DNA from: Nephrocerus scutellatus
Taxonomy: Eukaryota > Arthropoda > Insecta > Diptera > Pipunculidae
Assembly: GCA_947095585.1 (NCBI GenBank)
Contig: OX352761.1
Location: forward strand, 137,050,277 to 137,114,276
Length of the DNA stretch: 64,000 nucleotides
Reading direction: 5' to 3'
This document shows positions 42,790 to 55,790 of the stretch, in pieces. How positions within the stretch are numbered: the stretch's first letter is position 1; every line of letters begins with the position of its first letter. Both the position numbers and the translations under genes were made by a program. The notes under the pieces were generated by a model. It was not told the origin of the DNA. It saw only the letters and a list, made by a program, of their open reading frames with translations, and did no database searches.

Positions 42790-43925
42790 AATAATAATGA
42801 ATAGTCCGACAGAATCTTGTCAACGATGGAATGTCCATAATGATTTTCCTTGACTTTTCCAAAGCTTTTGACTCTTTCAACTTCGAGCTATTGATAAATA
42901 AGCTTAACCGTAATTTAAATTTTTCTCTGGGTGCCAATAAACTTGTTCTGAGCTATCTGACAAATCGACTATAGGCAGTCTATCACAATTCCCAAATGTC
43001 CGCCTTTCGACAGCTCTCACAAGGTGTACCTCAAGGATCAGTACTAGGACCAATTTTTTTTCGCTTTTTATTAACGACCTACCGGCTGTAATTAATAATT
43101 GTAGATATCACTTATATGCATATGATGTACAGTTGTACTTTTCTTCTCATATTGGCTTAGTTGAGAATGAGGTGGCAAGGGTCAATCTATTATGTTGTGG
43201 TCTCATCAAAAAAGGTGCTACTTATTACTAGCAAAACGAAGACTGTCACTATACACAAATACCTTATCGACACTTCATCATTGCCTGACCTTATTCTTGA
43301 TACTAAAAGAACAGAGCAAATTAAGATCGTTAAAAATCTAGGCATTTTCATTAACAGAACACTTTCATGGAATGGCCACATCACTCACATCGTCTCAAAA
43401 ATGTATGGGTCTCTTCGTAGTTTGTCGATTGGTGCTCAATTTTAACCAGGAAGAGTGAAGTGAAGTAAAATCTAGTGAAATCGCTAATTCTATCTTTTAT
43501 TACTCTTACTCTCTATGGTTGTGAGATGTGGACAGGGCATCCTTCCATAAACTTAAAGCCGCTCGCTCGATTTGTTTTTAACATTCGAAGGAGTGAACAT
43601 AGTTTATCCAGTTACACCAAAGTAATATTTGGATGTAGTCTCCCGAATTTTCTACGATATAAAACGACAGTCACGTTATTCAGAATATTACTAACAAAGC
43701 ACCCCCACCTATCTCTATGAAAAAATTGTGCCAGCTCAATCAACACGAACTCTGAACATCTTGCTATCGACTTTCAACTGCCGACTTTCGCAATGTCAGT
43801 TCTTCGTTCATGCTGTCAGAGTTTGGAATCAGCTCAACGCTGATATAAAAATCATACTAACACAGCAAGGGTTTAACTCAGCAGCATTAAATTACTTTGC
43901 AAAAGAGCCTTAAATATTTGTAAAA
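42790..43925 (+). pseudogene. LINE-E reverse transcriptase relic
   Basis: Reads MIFLDFSKAFDSFNFELLINKL, LSQGVPQGSVLGPIFF, then a decayed catalytic region (YAYDVQLYF-like), KNLGIFINRTLSWNGHI, SKMYGSLRSL and the C-terminal SLPNFLRYKTTVTLFRILL in at least four frames. This is an RT plus connection domain of a non-LTR element distinct from LINE-A to D. The A/T-rich sequence after 43925 may be its 3' UTR. Confidence 0.75.
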
Positions 43926-45654
43926 ATTACTCTCAACGCTTTCCTTCATCTATTCATTTTTGTTTTTGCTTTCTACTCTGTTTATTCTATAATATTTATA
44001 ATTTTTATTTTCATTTCATTAATTAATTAATCATTAGTTAATTTTTTTTTTTGTAAACTATTTTTTTCCCAAAATGTAAGTAATCTTAGTGAACAATGCA
44101 AAACAAGAGAACATTTTTTTGATTCTCACTTGTAAGAAAAAAAAAGTGCACTATTCTGTATTTCGTTTAGCAACAATAAATCGAGAAAAGGGAGGTTAAC
44201 TAGTTTAAGTATGGCAGTGTGTCAAGGGCACAAGACGCACACAAAAAAACGTTGTTTGTTTCTCGAACTAGTTTTCCTCTTTGAGAGACTAAATTAAAAA
44301 ACTGTAATGTTACATAATCCATCAATAATTTATCAATTTCGATGTTTTCTACTCGTCAAATAAAAATTAATTTCAAGTGTATCTTCTGAAAAAATTATTT
44401 TTCACTGTTTACGTACCTAATTAGTATGATATGAGTATCTGCACTCAGAGAAAAAACTGTACAAATAGATTTGCAAAAATCTCTGTGTTGATTAACAGAT
44501 CTGAAAATAAAATAAAAAAATAAGAAATTAGTGATTCATTTCATTTAATTTTAATTTAAAACAAGTCGTGCCCATGAAATATTTTATGTACGAGAGCATA
44601 GTAAATTAACACTTTTTTCATTCCAGTTTAACTTCCTGAAAAATAGAGAAATATAGTAAGAGTAAGTAAAGGATATCTATTTTCGTTTAGATAGAATTTA
44701 CTGAAGGGTTAATTGTCAAACGAGTTGTCATACTAAGCTGACTTTTGACATTTATTATCAGTATACTCTGGCAAATCATCATGAATACTCACGCTGGAAC
44801 AACGCTAACAAATTATCCAAATTTACTTTGAAAATCAGACCAATTCGCGCAACTTATGGACGACTTCCAGCTCTTTATGCCGCACATATTCATCCATCTG
44901 GGTTAACGGGTTTGTTAAAAACCAAAATTGCCGCATATGGAGTGAGACCAATGTAAAGGGTGTTATTTTAAGAGGTTCACAATTTTAAATTAAAATAGAA
45001 CAAAGAAAAACATTTTGAATATTTGTGAAACTAGCTTTATTGGATAGATAATTTTATGCCGCTTGAATATGAATTCGGCCATGTGGCCGCCGCGGTTGTC
45101 GCGTAAAAATAAGCGACAGAGAGAAAACAATAGAACGACAGGTTGGAAGGTGTTAAAGCTACTAAGACCGAATTATTTAGTCAAACCAATTTACTCTTTT
45201 CATAACTATGTAATTCTGAGAAGTGCAGCAGTTGAAATACGTAATTTTTTCTTCTTATTGGTGTTTAAAATAAACATCACAATTTAAGATAAAAATAAAC
45301 ATCATTACAGCAAACTGAAATAAAAAGGTGCCTCACATTTAGATAAAGCAAAGATAAAAAGTAATAAGATAACAAAGATGGTTTAGGAGACAAAAAAGAT
45401 TTTAAGTCTCACAAAATAAAATAACATCGGTCCACAGAGGTGGTTGTATAAGTTATATTTTTTTTGTTGCCTCAAATATATTAACACAATGATGAATATT
45501 TATTATTTATTTTGCAATTCACGTAAATATTCTCCCACCCTTTGGACAAGGTTAATAATTGCGCTTCCAAATTTTTAAGATTAAATTCCTGAACCACTTC
45601 AATAAGTAAACAATGAGAATGAGATAAATAAAAAAACCAAAACTTAAAGTTGTT
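43926..45654. other. Interval with one unidentified coding-like scrap
   Basis: About 44780-44955 reads NTHAGTTLTNYPNLL in one frame and IRPIRATYGRLPALYAAHIH in another, with codon-like composition. I cannot assign it; a transposase relic is possible. The rest is AT-rich. Confidence 0.25.
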
Positions 45655-45935
45655 AATGTAAATTCTCTTATCGGAGATACGCACTGTGTCTATGTGCATG
45701 CAAAGTTTGAATAAAATTTTAAAGAAATTTATGGGAGCCCCTCGATCCTGACGACCGATCGCATCTAAATTTTTATAGATAGTGTTGTCATCAAAGATAC
45801 ACGTATGTGTAAAGTTGGAATAAAATTGGGCTTAAGGAAGTAGATTTAAAATTGGTCACAAGAGTTGGCGTCAAATAAAAACACAAACACATCCGGACGC
45901 GGAATTAATATAGACAATTTAAAAAAAATAAACTG
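45655..45935 (-). repeat. Dispersed repeat family R, copy
   Basis: On the minus strand: TATTAATTCCGCGTCCGG, CCCAATTTTATTCCAACTTT, ACACATACGTGTATCTTTGA, GGGGCTCCCATAAATTTCTT and GCATGCACATAG...TATCTCCGAT, i.e. the standard order of the R modules with two sub-units. Confidence 0.65.
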
Positions 45936-46885
45936 CACGTTTTAGTTCATTTCAGTAAAGTGGCAATGGTAAGAGCATTGCACATATAAAAAACTGCAAA
46001 CAAACGTTGCTAACCTAAACCCGAGCTCAAGTGACCGCCGAAAGCAATTGTCGAAAATAATAACAACAATGACAATTCACTTTTAATACCAAAAAGTGAA
46101 ATGAATGAATGTGCCATTAACCCTGACATATGAAGGTTGGTTTTGTTTATCAATTGTTTAAAGCATCATTTGTTTTACGAGTAAACAATAGTTTTAGTTG
46201 CCTGAAGACAGTGAGTGATATTTCAATATTTTTGAAACTCTTAACTTCCGGATTTTCGTAAGAGCTGCTTGTACTAAATGCTTGACAAATACTCGTAGAG
46301 ATTCAAAATGTTGTATTGAACAGCCAGGGCCAAGATGCAAGGTCTAAGATACTTAATAAAACTATGCGCAAAACAAACTTATAATACGCGTTACCTTCTT
46401 CTAGTATATTCTATATAGTTATATAATTTACTACTATACATATATTTGTTGTTATTATATTTTTAATGAGATCTCTGATTTGTCCCATTGTATTTTGTAA
46501 ATATTGCGACAAACACACAGCAACTTTATTAGACTTTTTAATTGGCGATAAAGAACTTGCACTTGATTAACTACACGCTGCCATAGAAAGTTGTTATGTT
46601 GTTGTTGTAGCACCTGCAGGTCTGAAATCAGAGTCCAATCATCACAACCGCAATACTAATATACCTATTAATTTTACAGTTTACTCAAATTAACTATAGA
46701 CTTAAGGCAAGCAAAGCAAATAGCAAATAAAAAGTTCCTTATCATGATGAACTAAATATGGTGCGAAGTTATGGAGTTAAGTCAGAAGGCCAAGAAAAGA
46801 GGTGTGGCCTCTTACCACGGCTCTGTAATAATAAGTTAATAATAATAAAAACTGGGCCCCCTTGGTTACAGTTGGGGCAGAGATC
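45936..46885. other. Interval without recognisable gene
   Basis: AT-rich with a TTG run near 46600. Nothing else seen. Confidence 0.3.
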
Positions 46886-46889
46886 ATTG

Positions 46890-48425
46890 GTGCCAGGAAT
46901 AATGCGAGCTTTATAACTCTGAAGTATAAGACACCAACCCGAACGGAGTTGTGCCAGGGTGCAGGGTCTTTTCGCTATTATTTATGGGATTTTGCCAAGT
47001 GCCTTATTATCCTTACTTGAGGAGACTGCTGCAGAGACTGTTTCATTATGTATACTGTAGTGAGGCTGAACGGACAGTGATGGGATTCGAGGTCGCCGGT
47101 ATGACTGGGTTTATGCATTCTCTGTAGGTCCTAATATCTTAACGTTTGCAGCGTGGATGCATCTAACTGACAGTGATGTCTTGAACGGGATGTGTGGGGT
47201 TTTGACAACAGTTTATTGTGTTGCCTGGCGGAGAGCATGGACGTTTCGTTATGAAGATGATAAGTCTTGGTTATGGAGTAGCACCCAGTTGCGATGCGAA
47301 GGGCTGTATTTTGTCTGGACTGGATATTGGTCCATTGTGTGTCACTTAAAAAATACGTCCAGATGGGGGTGGTGTAATTAATATTTGAACGTCCAATGGA
47401 TTTATACGTCGTAACAAGGAGTTGTTTTACTCCATGCGGTTCCGGCTCTCAGAACCCTATTACGACTGCTCAATTTACGCAAATATATTTTGCGTATTTG
47501 CAGAAGATAAGGAGATTGTCAAATATGACTCCTAATATTTTGGGACTATTTAATGTGTGGATTATTTCGTCGTTGATGTGAATGTCAAGTGTTAGCCTAA
47601 CTTATTTGGTCTAAGAGATGAACAGCATTGCAGATGATTTTTGGGAGGCGAGGTAAAGTTTCCTTTTTTGGAGAATTCACATAGCTCTTTCAGGTAGGAG
47701 TTTATTCTATTTGTAACCTCGTTACGATCTGCACCGGAGGCAGAAACAGAGCAATCATCGGCGTATGTAATCAATCTAGCTCCTTTTAAAGTAGGGGGAG
47801 TGGAAAGCATCGAGACATAGAGATTAAATAGAATGAAAGAGAGAACCTATCCTTGTTGGACTCCCATTTTGAGTTTCCGATGCTTTGAGCAGGAATTTCT
47901 GAATTTCACATATGCGTTCAATACGACCTGGACTGTCAGAAAGGTAGTTACTAGTAGCAAGGTCTTATCAACTCCATAGGCATCCTGAACAGATGAAGTG
48001 CCACGACAGCAGTGCGCCAGTGCGGACGACTGTGGTTTAGACCGTTCGCAATATGAGTCGTCAGCTCCGTTAAGGTACTTGTAGTGCTGCGATGTTTCCT
48101 AAAGTCGTGTTGATGGGTGGCAAGATTAAAATATTGATGAAGCCCGGCGAGGAGAAGGGTCTTTAAAATTCTGGCTATAAAGGAAAGAAGCGAATTTGTT
48201 CTATATATAAGACGATCCTAGGTGGACGGGTTTGCTAGGTTTTAAGAAAGGACTATCCTGGCAATTTTCCATACGTTAGGTATGGTGAAGTTTTCCATGG
48301 TAAGGTTGAAGATGTTTGCTACATAATCCAGGCAGGAGTTATGTAGATTTTTCTGGAATATTTATCCTTCTTTATGGTGTCTTCCACCTCTAGGGCGTTG
48401 AAGTTAGAATGATTTGTTGTCGTAG
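46890..48425 (-). pseudogene. LINE-D (Jockey-like) reverse transcriptase relic
   Basis: Minus strand, 5' to 3': NLTMENFTIPNVWKIARIVL, NLATHQHDFRKHRSTTSTLT-ELTTHIANGLNH, then GVQQGYVLSFILFNLYVSML (family form GVPQGSVLSP), RLITYADDCSVSASG with the catalytic ADD intact, IHTLNSPKILGVIF, then connection-domain pieces (PIWTYFLSDTQW, LRIATGCY). The best open piece is 47810-47592. Several stops elsewhere make it inactive. The HQHGFRKHRSTTTALTE motif marks a common insect Jockey-type lineage. Confidence 0.75.
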
Positions 48426-51090
48426 GTATAAACGTAAAAAAGAGTTAGACTGGCTAAATGGAAATAATAACTAACAGGCCAAAGTGTAGTAAATTACAAA
48501 ATTGTTTTTTCCTAAATCTTTGATAATAGGTAAAATCAAACAATAGTGTAGCTGTATCAGTGGTACGAGTTACTAGATTCGTCATATTCAACATACAGAA
48601 TCGTGTCAGTTTATTTAAAACACAAAATTATCTTGAGGCTTTATAAAGTTCTAATCTGGTTACACTGTCATTGGAGGCTTTAAAGTCCATATTGTCTATT
48701 GGCTATAGGATATACAATTAGCCCATATAAAATAAACATAAATAATTTCTTCATTTTCGGAAAGAAATAAAGTAAAAAAACATAATTACGCGAAATTTTC
48801 CTCCTGTCTCAAACATAATGATGATACCACCAAACGATTTATCACAAATCTTTAGTTATAATACACAGGTTGCAATATATTAACGGGCGACAAGAATTAT
48901 AAAGTAAATGCCATCACCGACGAGTGCATGGTCTCGATGGCCAAAAATTATAATAAATTTAGTGCACACACACTGTACCATACATTAGGCGAAAGCGAAA
49001 ATAAAATAGATATTTATTTTGACTTTAATAATCGAATCGTTAATCAAATGAGTCCAACAGGTGAGAGCCGTTTTAGAAAAAGGTGTGATCTGTTTTGTTG
49101 TGTTGTGCGGTTTTGGCAGCTCCGAAGAATCGTCGCGGTCGCCGTTGCTCCAATTGATAATGCATATAATAAAATAAATGTACATTTTAGATAATTTCAT
49201 TTAAATTGCAGGCAGGCTTGGCAGGCTCGACAGCAGGACACACGCACGTAGACCGCACAATCTAGAAAGATCACATATGTACTTTGTTGTTAGCAAATAA
49301 TTTATTTGCCAATTAATCTTTTTCGGGTATAGATGGGTTTATGATTTCAATTGGAAACGGCTAAACATATGATAGGCGGTTTTTTGTTGTCAGGTGGTGG
49401 AAGGGGGAGATGCGACAACAAAATATGATTTATGATTTGTTCTATGGGAGTATGATGTGGGGTGGAATGGCAAAAATGCAATTATTAAAGCAATTTTGAG
49501 GACCGAATTGAGAAAATTGATATTTTTATACTGTTGTGTTTGTTTTATAAGAAATAAATGATGGAAAACTTTTAAAGTGAACTATAAATAAGGAAAAACT
49601 ATTAAGTTTTAGTTGCTTGCTGTAATAGTTAATGGAACCAGAACACCAGAACATATTGCATAGTACGTGTTAAGTAAATTAGATTTGTAAATGTTTGTTT
49701 AACCACAAACATTAGAAAAACTTTTTGTCTAACTTGTTACTTTATAAATCTTAAGCCTCGGAAATCATTCAAGATCTCTGACACGTTAATTTTTTCATCG
49801 TCATCGTCAGCAGCGAAAAGTTCATGAGAGTTCAGTTCGATCGGACAAGTATGCCGGCTACAGTTATCGAAACCAATTGGAAGATGAATAAGAAATCATC
49901 CGCCAGGTTGACGATTTAACAAATAAAAACAAAAACGCTTAATACAATTATGCAATGTTTTCGCTTACTGACCGCTCGAAACTCGTATATGTTTCTTTCT
50001 TTCTTTTTGAATAGTAGAACGTAAAGCATTTGCCGGTTAATGACTGAATGTGTTTGACTCACGTTCATTTCGTTTTTTTGTAATTACTGCTAAGTAATAC
50101 CAATGCCAACCGACGCCAAGGTCCTGTTTACTAACAATCTGTTTGAATGTGAATTAGGCAACTGTTGTTTGTGTTAGAATTCAGTATATTAGCTAAGAGT
50201 ATTGCAAATGTTTAGTTGATACTTGAACGTGATCTTGATTTAAGTTTGGCTTAATTGTTCCAAGTAAAAACAAGAAGCTCAATTTGGTTCGATACATTAT
50301 AAGTTGACGTAATGATCGATCAACTCTATACCTTCAATGCTTTGTCAATGGACAAAGATAAGAACTTCCTACACCAGCTGAGCTAAGTGACCTGTTATTA
50401 GATAAAGGTTTGCAAAATTATTCCGACATTGCATTTTATATGCATTAGCATTTTGCCGGCTTTTTTTGTTGAACAGACATATGATCAGCGAGACGAGAAG
50501 ACGAAAAAAAAAAAATCTTTGCGCAACAACTGGCGCCAGTAACTCTCCAACAAAAACTATAAAAAAAAAAATTATATTTTCTCTGCTTATTTTAAATTAC
50601 AAATAAATTTATAGCCAATTAAATGTCAAATGTGCTACATAAGCTAAAGCAATTATACAAAAACAGTGTACGCTTTATTTTTCAAAAACACATTTCAGCG
50701 AGGAAAAAGTAATAAGCACTTAAGCGCGCATTTAGTGCAAAACAAATGTTTTAAATATTAATTAAAAATATATTGTTGCTTAAGATCATACTCAATAAAG
50801 TTGGTAAAAATTTATAGCCATTCGTTAGTATTTAATTGCGCTAAGAATAAAAATAAAATCAAGCGCATGCATACCAGTGCTCGTGTGTCTGAATTTTAAG
50901 AAATGCTAATGATTTTAAATAAACATCCCATAGTTATCCAAATTGTCTTATTATCATTATATAATCTGGGAGGCTTTTATTCAATAATCATCCTTCAATC
51001 CTCACATCGAAATTTAATTCGATATAAATAAACGTCAAATGAAATGTTTTTGCTTGTTATCAATGGGAGCTCACATTTACTTACTTATTT
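48426..51090. other. Long AT-rich interval without recognisable gene
   Basis: Both strands were read. The frames at 48928-49194 and around it lack domains or plausible splice sites. Homopolymers are common. Confidence 0.3.
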
Positions 51091-51094
51091 TTAT

Positions 51095-51454
51095 AAAATG
51101 TATATTATTGGCAGGTGGAGGAAGTTTAAAGCCTATAGTACACCCCCCTTCACCCTACCAGATAAAATGTTAATATCCGCTACATTTACCAACCGATATT
51201 TATGAAATTTTCAATGTATATTATTGGCAGATGGAGGAAGGCTATAAAGTATAGTACTTCCTTCTCCCTTCATGTGGGGTGGGAAATGTAAACGGTTAAT
51301 ATCAACAACATTTACAAAACCTATTTTTATGAAATATTCAATGTATATTATTGGTAGGAGGGGGAAGGATTTAGCCTATACCCTCCACTCCGCGGTGGTA
51401 ACTGGAAGGTGGAGATTCATGTGTGTGGGTAGCGAAGCGCCCGGGATCAGCTAG
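51095..51454 (+). mobile_element. Helitron-like 3' part with about 120-bp tandem repeats
   Basis: AATGTATATTATTGGCAG and GGAGGAAG recur from about 51097, 51213 and 51340 (spacing about 116 and 127 bp), each followed by a CTATAGTAC/CTATACCC and CCTTC block. The segment ends GCGCCCGGGATCAGCTAG followed by T, like the CTAG|T end of the 28.4-kb element. A clear 5' TC end was not found, so the left limit is only the first repeat. Confidence 0.6.
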
Positions 51455-51574
51455 TATGCAATACCTAAGTTATACTATAATCATTCTAAGATAGTAAAGC
51501 GTAGCTTGTCAGTTCGCCACATAGATAGTTGTAATTCAGTCTAAAGACTTAATTATTACCGAAAACCCCCATTT

Positions 51575-51935
51575 TTACGACACTCACAAAATTTAAGCTC
51601 TCTAGGTCGAGTGGAAGGTGGTTAAAAAGGACCTAAAAGAAGTGGAAAAAAAATGTTCAAGTCACCACATGCGCCAGGCGTCATGCGCGGAATAAAAAAA
51701 ATGCAATTTTGGACTTAAACACTCACAAATTTTTAGCTCTCTAGGTCGTGTTGTGTAGAAGGTGGTTAAAAAAAGTCGAAAAATATTTCAACCCATCACA
51801 AGCACCACACGCAACACGCGACACGCGGCATACGCGAATATAAAAAACGCTATTTTGGACTTAGACACCCACAAAATTTCAGCTCTCTAGGTCATGTGGA
51901 AGGTGGTTAAAAAGGACCTCAAGTAGTCGAAAATA
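51575..51935. repeat. Three-copy tandem repeat of about 145 bp
   Basis: CTCACAAAATTT-AGCTCTCTAGGTC, GTGGAAGGTGGTTAAAAA and AGTCGAAAA occur in order near 51581, 51719 and 51868. Between the units lie CGC-rich stretches (ACGCGACACGCGGCATACGCG). Confidence 0.75.
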
Positions 51936-52279
51936 CTGACAAAAAGGGGTCAATTCGAGTTAAATAAAAGTTTTATTATTATTATTATTATCTATGAATA
52001 AAATAAAATAATATATAAAATAAAAAATATTTGAAAATTAATAATTATAATATAATATTCAATGTTACCATAATGCTATCGATAACGTTTCCCATGTTAC
52101 TATAAAATAACTATAACATTCTCGTAGTTTCAATCTCTTCTGGCTAACCACAACTTCAATTTAACTATAGTCGGCCAGCTCATTTTTCCCGCACGACTAT
52201 AGTCTATATCCGCTTTAAGTAATAATCATAACAAAACTATCCTGCATGCATCCTATTTATATAATTATAGTCATCATTT

Positions 52280-52405
52280 AGTTCTTTTTTGAGTTTTTTG
52301 GGGGTCTTGTTGGTGGTCTTTTGGGGTCTTCTGGGGGGTTTTTTGAGGAACTTTTGGGGGTATTTTGTGATTCTTTTGAGGGTCTTTCGGAGGTTTTCAC
52401 AACAT
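52280..52405 (-). repeat. G-rich scrap of the 24-kb minisatellite, opposite orientation
   Basis: GGGGGTCTTGTTGGTGGTCT, GGGGTCTTCTGGGGGG and GAGGGTCTTTCGGAGG are reverse complements of the CCCCTCAAGACC-type words. Confidence 0.6.
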
Positions 52406-54030
52406 CAAAGAAGTTTCACTTCACACTGGAACAGGCGACATAAAATGGACCATGCGAGAAGAAAAGATTTTCAAGGTTAATGCCGCAAACAATGATTGCT
52501 TTGTTTACTGCGAACCTCAACCGAAACTCTAAGTGCTTAAAGTGTAATGGCATGTCGTTCGGAAACATTGGCATGCATTGACAGATCGCAAAAATAAGAC
52601 CGTGCACCGTCAGCTGTCAAATGACATTTGCGCACATAGAGCCAACTATTGGAATCTATTGGAATAGAAATTGAATAACGACTTTTGTTGTCCAGATCAA
52701 GAATCAACGCAAAAATAGTAGCCAAAGGGTGGAAACTGTTTCCTACGAAACCTGATTAAAACCGCAAAATTGAACAGAACGTTTGAATGGATGGCATCCT
52801 AAAGTACCTACTTTGGGACTTCTTCCCAAGACTACATCTACATTGCTGGCACAAATTAATTGTTTGATCCACTGAATTACATTGAGTTTTTTAAATTTAT
52901 GAAATAAACTAAATCGCCGGGATTTTCATAACAGCCCAATAGCGCAAACATTTACATTTTTTTGCCACAACATTTACTGCCTCTCATAAAATCATAAAAA
53001 ATTCAAATTTTTTGGCACAAACAAATAATTTTTCATTACCCGATCATCGTGCATTACGTTGAGAAACGTTCAAACTCACATTAAAAGTGAAAATTCATTT
53101 GAAAATGTGTTCTTTGGAATAAATATTTAGGAATGCGTGTGATTACTGCGAATAATCCGCAATATTATGATTGGGAAATGTGGCGAGTGCCAAATGATCA
53201 ATCGGATTGAACAAATATTTATGTAAGTTTGTTTTTAAAGATCATGCAGATAGATAAATGCGAGTAAGTTTGCCAGTATCTTTTTAAATCGTCTTTTGAC
53301 GTAAAGCAATGGGGTTGCAAATATATCGAACAATAATTCAAAATACGCAAATCGCCGGGGATGACGGTTTAATTGATTTCTATTTGGCAGCAGGATTTGG
53401 AAATTATTTATAGAAAAAAAAAGTCTAGGTCAAGGTATTTCTTGTCAGTAACACAAATCTAATCTACGTGCTGCGAGTACATTTTTATTGCATTTTCATA
53501 TCGTATTCGAGTCATAATTCGCCTGTTGAACCTGTCGAAGGTTCTGGTAAACGTGTGCCTGAAGATTTATTAAAAACACCAATTCAATATGAAAATATTG
53601 TGGAGCATTGCTGACATTGAAAAAGCATCCAGTATCTACGATTGCTCTTGCTTGGTAGACAAGGTCGCAATAAAGTGTGTGATGACAACCAGCACCAGAA
53701 ATCCTGCCGGGGGGAAATTAGAAACTAAAGAGAAATACTGTTATTGCCTTCATTTCAATTTCTTGTACTTAGACCTATGGGAAACACTTTAAAATTGTTG
53801 ACAATTAAAATAAAACTTTTGCCCACTATATCTCTTTAGGGATAACAGCAAGAGGTTATGTGCAAGAGCCGCTATGTATCCCCTAAGAGACATGGAAGTA
53901 GTATTTTTTTTAAAGTCTATGGTGCGAGGACCTCCAATTATTTGAATGATCTCACCGATATAACTTTAACTGTTTCGAGTTAATTAACAGGAGAAGACAG
54001 ACTAAATATGAAATAGGAAAAGTTCGGTCA
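52406..54030. other. Interval without recognisable gene
   Basis: Mixed AT-rich sequence. The frame 53589-53792 has several Cys but no known pattern. Confidence 0.3.
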
Positions 54031-54035
54031 TTAAT

Positions 54036-54334
54036 AATAATAATAATATTTCGGCATGACAGACCATTGCGGTCCAAGGCCTAACTTGTTGCGATCATTT
54101 GTCGTGTGCATGTTTATTTTTGCACACAAAATGGAGGGGACCTACAATTTAATGCCGGATCCGAGCGGCAAATTGAGAAGCTTTCCGTGACAAGTTATTA
54201 CTTTAGGACGTTTGTCAGACATTCGCGAGAGGTGAGACCGTGACAAATGCTTCTTGTATTTTCTGTGATTCGAAACACGAACCTCCTGCTCAGAAGTCCA
54301 TGCACTTCCCACTGAGCCACGGCGCCCACAGTTA
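54036..54334 (-). mobile_element. tRNA-derived SINE (family S), copy 3
   Basis: Minus-strand head GGCGCCGTGGCTCAGTGGGA (A box), then GGTTCGTGTTTCGAATCAC (B box), then the same body as the 32.27-kb copy in order (TGTCACGGAAAGC, GTAGGTCCCCTCC, CATTTTGTGTGCAAAA, TGGTCTGTCATGCC) and a (TTA)n tail. This is the most complete copy. Confidence 0.75.
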
Positions 54335-55027
54335 TTAATAATATCCTGCAATATAAACTGAAGATCTGGGGATTGTGCTCATATCAGCTAGCATAATAAT
54401 TAGAGTTGCTTCAGCAGTTAAGACAACCAGTACAAACTGTCGCATAGGAATAAAGAACAAAATACAGGCATTTGAAGTGGAACAGGTAAGGTTGTCCATT
54501 ACAATGTTAAATGTTTTAAAAATAAATGTGATCTTTATACACAAGCCCGAGAACAAACAGAGTGAAACAGATAGTATCGTAACGGAGTTTTTTCCAATCT
54601 GAGGTAAACACTAAAGCGGGACCAAGGTTTAATATTTTACGATCCGCGCGAGACATGCGTAGATCAAACGATGAGTGATTCTAAACGATCAGTAGCACAC
54701 AGAATACATGTGTCAGCGCGATGCGTAAATAACAGAATGTGTATGTGGAGCGGATCGTATGTCGTAGCTTAACTGATTACTTATCCACGACCTCATACGG
54801 AGGCCAGAAACGGACCCAGTTGTAAAGTCAAATATTAGGATGGTGATGTCCGCTGCCAGTTCCGTGGTGACTTTTACTTCATCACTCTTCGCTATGTTGT
54901 TGGTACCAGATGCACTCGAATTAAAAAAACATAAACAATTTGTAATTCTTATTAACGAAAACTGTAATTTTTTGTTTAATTTGTTTTTGTGTGTATTGTT
55001 TTATATAAGTATCAGTAAAGACCGAAA

Positions 55028-55790
55028 TTTTTAAACTCTCTATATTAACTTCGGTGCTCAGCCATCAGCAGAATAAGGGGAATAACACGTACGATTCATC
55101 AGAATTGCATGTGGCCGTAACTATATGTGACTGGTGGAAGTGCAATCAAACCTTCACGTGGTAGTCGCCGGGCTAGTCTGTCCCTTGAAAGTAAGGTTGG
55201 ACAATAACATCGCCGGTAGAACAAATATATTACCGAACCTGAGAGGCCAGGACCGGACCTCGGTATAGCCAAATATGATGATGATGATGATTTTAAATTT
55301 GCGTGTCTGTCGATGGCTGAATGGTGGAATCTTGTAATCAATTTTGACCCACTTCCTAAAGCCCGATTTTTTTCAAACTTTCCACATATGTGTATCTTCT
55401 ATGACAACGCTTCCTTTAAAACTTGGAAATGACCCGGTCACAGGTTCGGAGGGCTCCCATGTACATTTTTTTAAAAAATGTACCAGATTTTATTCACTTG
55501 TGTATCTCCGATTTAAAAGAAAAGTGATCGGGCTCCAGAGCTCCCATATAAAATTTTTTTAAAATCAACCCGATTTTCGTCAAATTTTGTACACATGTGT
55601 ATGTGTAGATATCCTATGATAACACCTTTTTTTCATAATTGGAAGTGATCAAGCCCCAGGGTCAAGGGGCGCCCATATACATTTTTTTGACATTAACTCG
55701 ATTTAGACCTTGCACTTGTGTATACTGTATAGAATTTACATAAAAAAAATTTATTTTTATGGGTTGGTTTTTTTCTTTTCAAAAATATGA
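55028..55790 (+). repeat. Dispersed repeat family R, long copy with an internal insertion
   Basis: CTCTCTATATTAACTTCGG starts it at about 55037. An RTE-like tail lies at about 55085-55285. R resumes with AATCAATTTTGACCCACTTC and four sub-units beginning near 55360, 55486, 55568 and 55690 (CCCGATTTT-like starts, ACACATGTGTAT, GGGCTCCCAT), ending TTTTTATGGGTTGG near 55768. More sub-units than copy 1 implies unit-number variation. Confidence 0.65.
55085..55285 (+). repeat. Possible RTE-like LINE 3' tail with (ATG)n end
   Basis: GCCAGGACCGGACCTCGGTA followed by GCCAAATATGATGATGATGATG resembles the clearer tail at 61.5-61.7 kb. RTE-type elements often end in short microsatellites. Confidence 0.4.
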
